A stretch of 64,000 nt of DNA from Zygnema cylindricum (Eukaryota > Streptophyta > Zygnematophyceae > Zygnematales > Zygnemataceae). Both the position numbers and the translations under genes were made by a program. Location: the NCBI GenBank assembly GCA_037447655.1, contig JBBHKE010000660.1, positions 65,697-129,696 on the forward strand, written 5' to 3'. The notes below the pieces were generated by a model, which made no database searches, was not told the DNA's origin, and saw only the letters and a program-made list of their open reading frames with translations. Positions 59,029 through 64,000 of this stretch are shown one piece after another (the stretch's first letter is position 1; each line of letters begins with the position of its first letter).

Positions 59029-60470
59029 CTGTACTGTACTGTACTGAATCTTGTACTATAGTTGCTAGACGTCTGTGACTATTTCCCAAGTGACTGGCTT
59101 CTCAACAGCATCCGTCAAAAAAATTCCAAGTGGCCGTCTGCGCGACAGCAACAGTGGACGTGACGTTATAAAAGCCAAGAGCTACTAAAAAACAAAAAAT
59201 GTTCGCTTAACTACAAAAATGGTGGCAGAAATCTTAAAATCTTCGGACTGTTATGTAATCGCCCATATGTACGGAGCAGACTATACTGTACTGTAGTATG
59301 TGCCGCGACAAGCTGTCGCAAAGCCTCCATGGCGATACATGTATTCGAGTGGCGTCCGCAGAGATAGACACGTGGCATACCGTTTAACGGCCTATGGATA
59401 CATTGAGGTGGACTTTCCATCAGACGGGTGGCAGTACTTGTACAGAATCAGTTAATGGAAGCTCCTTTCACGCCACGTGTCTCTCAGCAACGCAGCTCTT
59501 TTTACGTGTTTAACTACGGGCGGTCCTACGTAGGCCTGTTTAGATATTCAAATCCGTCAAAGATGTTCAAGCGTGCAATCTGAATCTCAGACCTGTATGG
59601 CCGTACTATCTCCTTGCGTGAGATGTACGGCATCATTTAATACCGCAGAGACATATGCGCGGCAAACCACGAAGGCTGAAGGCGAGGCTAAGGAAGCGTG
59701 ACAGGATGTCTTCCGGCAAAGATTTTCCGGTGGTTTCTGGTGGATTCGCTTCCACCTTGTCCGAGGCAACATGGCCTCTGGACGTTTCAAAACTTCATTG
59801 GTCATCCTTCGTGGCGCTGAGTTATTGGTCCACGTGTACATATTCACGACAGCCTGTAGCCTGGCTAGCGTCCTCCTCGAGGACAGTTTGAGGACAGTGA
59901 CCATCTGCAGGGCCAAAGGGAGCGATTGCTTAGCAGATGACGCCACAAAAAATATCGGACGGTCCATGTTTGCGCCTGAAACCATGGAGAATCTCGATAT
60001 TCTCCGGTAAAGCTGTTTAAAAAAAAAAAAAAAAACACCACGACTTGGTACGAAAGCGTACAGAATCCTTTAAGTTGCAGTACAGTACCGTACCCCACTT
60101 TGTCGCTTATGGAATCATCCCTACTGGCCGCAGCGAAGTATTGCAGCTAGGGTTGACTGGAATCTCGACATGGATATCGTACGGCTCGATTCCCTCGGAT
60201 CCGTACCTTACGAGCTGTCTTAACTCTTAAGCCCGGAACCTGAGAATAGACGGCTCAAAGTAGGGCACCAAACACATGTCAATTACAGACTTATGTATGA
60301 ACGTGTACCTTAACGACACAAGGTGTTTTGCAAAGGAAATAAAGTAATACAGTAAAGAACGCAGAAAGTATGCGTATAGTACGGGTACAAGCGTTTGATG
60401 TAAATTTATAAACATGCGTAATGTTTGAACAGTCGAACCTGAGCTCAGATCCCTTGAAGCAGGTCGAAAC
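59029..60470. other. No gene recognised; contains a 17-A run
   Basis: Open frames at 59587-60010 match no family I know. The A-run at about 60018-60035 could be the tail of a retroposed sequence, but nothing upstream was identifiable. Confidence 0.4.
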
Positions 60471-61088
60471 CATAGTTCAAAAGTAGGCGTTTTTATGGTA
60501 GGCCTTTGGTAGGCGCACAAAACTTGGCACTAAACTCACGTAGAGTAGGCATATTGTATGGGTGTGAGTTGCGGACACTTTTGTACGATCGTACGAATAT
60601 GACGTATGATCATAGTACAGCGTACGCCACCTGACGAAATTTTTTAGCGAACTGACGCGGCGTAGGATGACATTCCGCCGGAAAAAAAACGCGTACGGGC
60701 AACCTGGTTGGTCAATTTGAGGCTTTATTTAGTGTGGCCTTCAGAATTGCAGACGCTAATATGACAAATTGTCCTATCGTAAGTTGTGTTATGGGCTTTT
60801 CACGTGATCTTCTTAAGATCGCTACTTTGATCAGCGACCGTCCGATCGTCCGAATCTGACGGTTGAAATAACAAAAATCTCAAAATTCACAGAAAAAATA
60901 TTTTTTGTCCGATTTTTTTTCAAAATTTAGACATGCCGTTTAATTCTCTATCGATCGATGTGCAACTCAACCCTCTTAACCTTTTTTTTCATTTTTCGAC
61001 CAATACAATATGGGTCTTAAGGGCATATTGTATGTTTTGCATACAATAGGCATACTGTATGGGCCTACTTTCACCTACTTTTGAACTA
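60471..61088. mobile_element. CATAGTTCAAAAGTAGG-ended element, copy 2, with 8-bp target duplication
   Basis: Inverted ends CATAGTTCAAAAGTAGG and CCTACTTTTGAACTATG are flanked by GTCGAAAC on both sides (an 8-bp duplication, hAT-like, or 9 bp if the shared base is counted). No coding frame, so non-autonomous. Relative to copy 1 it has extra sequence at about 60650-60780. Confidence 0.8.
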
Positions 61089-62100
61089 TGGTCGAAACTC
61101 TACTAGGGAAGGGAGGGGGTCTCCAATCCCTCACTCTCCCTATTATACTCCTCGTATTTAAGGTTTTTGAAGATCGTATGTTCGTTAGCTATAAAAAAAA
61201 TCATCAGTTCCTCGAGGATGAAATGAATGTCTCGAAACCATCGGTCGAGCTTTAATCAACATTCTTGCACTATTTGTTATATGATGTAGTTGTTTGCAAT
61301 TGGAAGGATTGCAAATATTGGAAAAGTTAAAATTTCTTTTTGAGATTATCTGGTTTAATTGTGGCAGTTGCATAGTTGTCCATACAATAATGCTTACCTA
61401 TCCTTAATATTTTAATCCTAATCCATTTCCTTAAAGTGAGAAAAAAACTGCCTTCCACACTAGTTTCACTTCTTACACCAATTCATTTTTATATTTAACG
61501 AAGGGGACGATTATAAACAACGACAAGCAAAGAAACAATTGGTTCTAACTAGTCTCGTGTATCGAAGGGTCCATTGTCGATATTCGATATGTACCTAATT
61601 TCGAGTACCCGGTAATGGATATATCGATGAGCTCAAAATCGCGATATCTTACCGATATATTTTCTCGATATGCAATATATATATGCCGCAATATATCGAA
61701 GCAACGTAAGGTTACAAAAAATTAAAAGGCCCAATTTCTAAAAAAATATAAGGTCATTTTTTGACGAAGCAATTCACAGTTTATTCTAGTAGAAAACCTT
61801 ATTCTATTGCACCCTTTACATCGCATCGTGCCGATAAATTATGCGCATAAGCACGATTAAAAGTGGTATTTGGTGCGATGCATATGACATGGTAGATGAT
61901 GTCACAAGGAATATGACGACAAAATATATATTTGTAGCGTTTGTCAAACATCTTAGTTGCTTGGCAACCCGTAAGTCATTAGCAATAGGCGCCCTTCACT
62001 ATAGCTGGCGGTTGCAATATTATAACATGAGTGAATACCATATTTGTCCACTTAAAATTAACGTTAAATGGGAAAGTTTTCATGTAAAACTTCGTAATAA
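61089..62100. other. AT-rich sequence with CGATATATCG-type motifs
   Basis: 61570-61700 is rich in CGATAT/ATATCG like the hAT-like interiors but lacks ends. No gene seen. Confidence 0.4.
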
Positions 62101-62102
62101 CT

Positions 62103-62821
62103 GTACCGTGAATGGCTTCTAATTTTAAAAAACTATTAGTGTAAATAATGAAATAGTGTTATTAACGACATATTAGGTTTCATGACCTCCCGCCAACATC
62201 AAAGCACGCATGCGAAGAATCGCAAGTAAGCGCCACGAGAAGCTCGGTCTTAGTGGCGGTAACAACCTGATCAGAAATGGGTTCTTGAACACGGGCGACT
62301 GATGTTGTAACAAGAGCTGAAAGAACCGACATGTCCGCGATAGCAACCGGAATAAAAGAACATGGCGCATCCAAAAGGGACTGTTGAAAGGCTAACACAC
62401 CGTCCAAAACACATGGAACAGTGCTAAGAAGAACAAGAGTGTCCCAAACCAAAAAACAAGAGATAATAGTGGAGGTAACAAGGCACCAACTTCCCAAATA
62501 GGCAATGGGAGCAACACCCGTCGTCGATAGTAGACCCAAACCGCCAGCAAAGAGAGGAAGGGAGGCATGAAGGCGGCCTACAGACTCAAACTCGTGATCA
62601 AAAGCCATATGACCTAACAAAGTGTGTTAGACGTCCATGAGGCGACCATCAAATTATGAAAGGGAGTTAAATACAGATCAAATTAGATCCGGCGCTAATA
62701 AAACGGTACGTATATTAACGTAAAGAAAAAACTAGTATTATTAGTTATATTTAAGGTTTAAGGGTCAGAATTAGGGGCACGGATATATTGTTATTAACAC
62801 TATAAGCGATTCATGGTGTAA
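62103..62821. mobile_element. Diverged TACACCG element apparently split by a LINE fragment
   Basis: Left TACCGTGAATGGCTTCTAAT (missing CA) and right AAGCGATTCATGGTGTA are inverted, with AGTGTTATTAA / TTATTAACACT inside each end. The 62176-62640 LINE piece lies between them. Confidence 0.5.
62176..62640 (-). pseudogene. LINE (RLE-type) fragment
   Basis: The minus-strand frame MLGHMAFDHEFES, GGLGLLSTTGVAPIAYLGSW, VLAFQQSLLDAP and ARVQEPISDQVV matches LLGRGAFDRES, GGLGLLSTARVAPAAYLGS, FAFQRSFLDAS and ARVQESISDRVV of the 54909 copy. Open over about 146 codons, truncated at both ends. Confidence 0.85.
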
Positions 62822-63429
62822 TTCGACGCCCCTAACTATTGACCGTTAAACTTAAATTACGCCGATATAGGTAATTTTTAATTAGTGTAAAGGACTGTAA
62901 AGATAATGTAATGTAGAGAATTTCCGAATTTGCCAATTCGTACTAAATCATCTCTTTGGTTTGTACAAATGTACAGGAAAAGTGTATGATAGATGCGTCG
63001 ACATGTGAAAGCGTCATCATATTTGATTTATAGAAATAAAGACGTGGAAAACTAGCGCGGGCTTGTTCTCACATGTTGAAATATTGACCACGTGAACGCA
63101 TGGCTTTATCGGCTACAATTAAGTATTCTGTACCCAAATTGGTGTTAGATGTATAAATTAGCGTTATTTTTTGTTGGCTTTAGGCCTTTAAACTCAAAAT
63201 TAAGTTAATATTTTTTATATTTATTTACTCTATAAGTTAATTAATTGCATAAGAAAACATTTATGTATATTATGTTCACAATGTGGCAAGGAAGCGTGCA
63301 CACAATTAAGTTGATGTTAACTATCATCAAATTCAGCGTCAATATTTCCGTGAGAAAATATAACATACGTTGATTCCAGCATAAAGGTAAATTCCATATC
63401 GGGAATTGATCATCGCATTGACTATTTTG

Positions 63430-63905
63430 TAGTGTTGTGTATCAACAAGGTTTTGCTGATTATCTATGTGTACCTTTTTTTGGCCTGGCGATAATCGATA
63501 TATTGGCATGATATATCGACACCGGTGTTATCGTCAATTAAAAACCGATAATATCGATTTTTTATCGTGATAATACTGGTACTGATAACTATCACAGATA
63601 ATTGTACGGTTCTTACCGTATAGTTGTACGGTTTATGCCATTGTATTGAGCAACCGTTACTACGTTACACAAAGTACGGAACAGATTGTTACACGTGGCA
63701 TGCAACGCTATATACAGTAAAAAATATAATATAATGCAGTATATTGCAAAATACTTTTATGTAGCTTACTATATTTTTTCCAGTTATCGCCGATAAGGAA
63801 TTTGTTGGTCTTGGAGCGATATATCGGAACCCTTGACCGTTCGATAACCGATAGCTATTGGTATCGGTGTCATCGCGATATTTTTTTTGTCGATACACAA
63901 CACTA
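63430..63905. mobile_element. hAT-like element, short relative of 44813-45775
   Basis: Ends TAGTGTTGTGTATC and GATACACAACACTA flanked by CTATTTTG and CTATTTTC (8 bp, one mismatch). 476 bp. Shares CGTGGCATGC, TATCGCCGATAA and GGAATTTGTTGGTCT blocks with the longer copy. Confidence 0.87.
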
Positions 63906-63960
63906 CTATTTTCGTTAGCTTGCCGGCTAAAGTTTGAGCGCACAAGTTGACGTCGTTAAC

Positions 63961-64000
63961 TACACCGTGAATCGCTATTAGCGTCAATGTTTTTTTCGCC
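63961..64000 (+). mobile_element. Left end of a family-A TACACCG MITE, cut by the window edge
   Basis: TACACCGTGAATCGCTATTA followed by GCGTCAATG and TTTTTTTCGCC, identical in layout to the 1608 and 10819 copies. Confidence 0.8.

Noticed and set aside
59587-60010. 132-codon minus and overlapping plus frames
   Set aside because: No recognised motif and equal openness on both strands.

Overview
This is a nuclear contig from an intron-rich, AT-rich eukaryote. The plant-type prolyl 4-hydroxylase with a C-terminal ShK domain, and a putative plastid-type leader on another gene, point to a photosynthetic, probably green-lineage (algal) genome. No species can be named from sequence alone. No rRNA, tRNA, CRISPR array or organellar gene was seen. 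A 10-N scaffold gap lies at 26737-26746.

Four cellular genes are recognisable. (1) An 8-exon RPN7/PSMD6 gene (26S proteasome lid) at 3172-8231, whose exons join to a full 386-codon frame. (2) A six-exon gene at 13256-21605, about 1205 codons. It encodes a plastid-like leader, a long acidic/coiled N-terminal region with 11-residue amphipathic repeats, and a C-terminal inward-rectifier (Kir) channel fold that lacks the GYG selectivity filter. (3) A minus-strand RING-finger gene at 23701-26736, very rich in Ser/Asn/Gln/Pro, cut at its N-terminus by the gap. (4) A plant-type prolyl 4-hydroxylase at 46823-52262 with two tandem, phase-compatible copies of one exon.

Most of the rest is mobile DNA. 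A 12.2-kb element (29128-41281) is bounded by inverted repeats of about 160 bp ending in TACACCG. It carries a decayed pogo-like DDE transposase gene whose first intron holds a second, unrecognised acidic-repeat ORF, plus about 20 short palindromes in three periodic arrays. Non-autonomous TA-target elements with TACACCG ends are scattered through the whole window, including gene introns. Two Harbinger-like elements (TTA target duplications), two hAT-like elements (8-bp duplications) and a pair of repeats ending in CATAGTTCAAAAGTAGG are also present, some nested in one another. Six decayed pieces of one restriction-like-endonuclease-type LINE family occur at 9.4, 26.8, 41.9, 54.1, 54.9 and 62.2 kb.

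Layout: 1-2.6 kb transposon and tandem repeats; 3.2-8.2 kb RPN7; 9-13 kb transposon relics; 13.3-21.6 kb Kir-like gene; 23.7-26.7 kb RING gene; 26.8-28.5 kb LINE fragment and unassigned DNA; 28.5-29.1 kb short TACACCG element; 29.1-41.3 kb giant element; 41.9-43.7 kb LINE relic; 44.7-46.6 kb nested Harbinger/hAT; 46.8-52.3 kb prolyl 4-hydroxylase; 54-64 kb LINE copies and short DNA transposons. The host genes show no operon-like or functional clustering.
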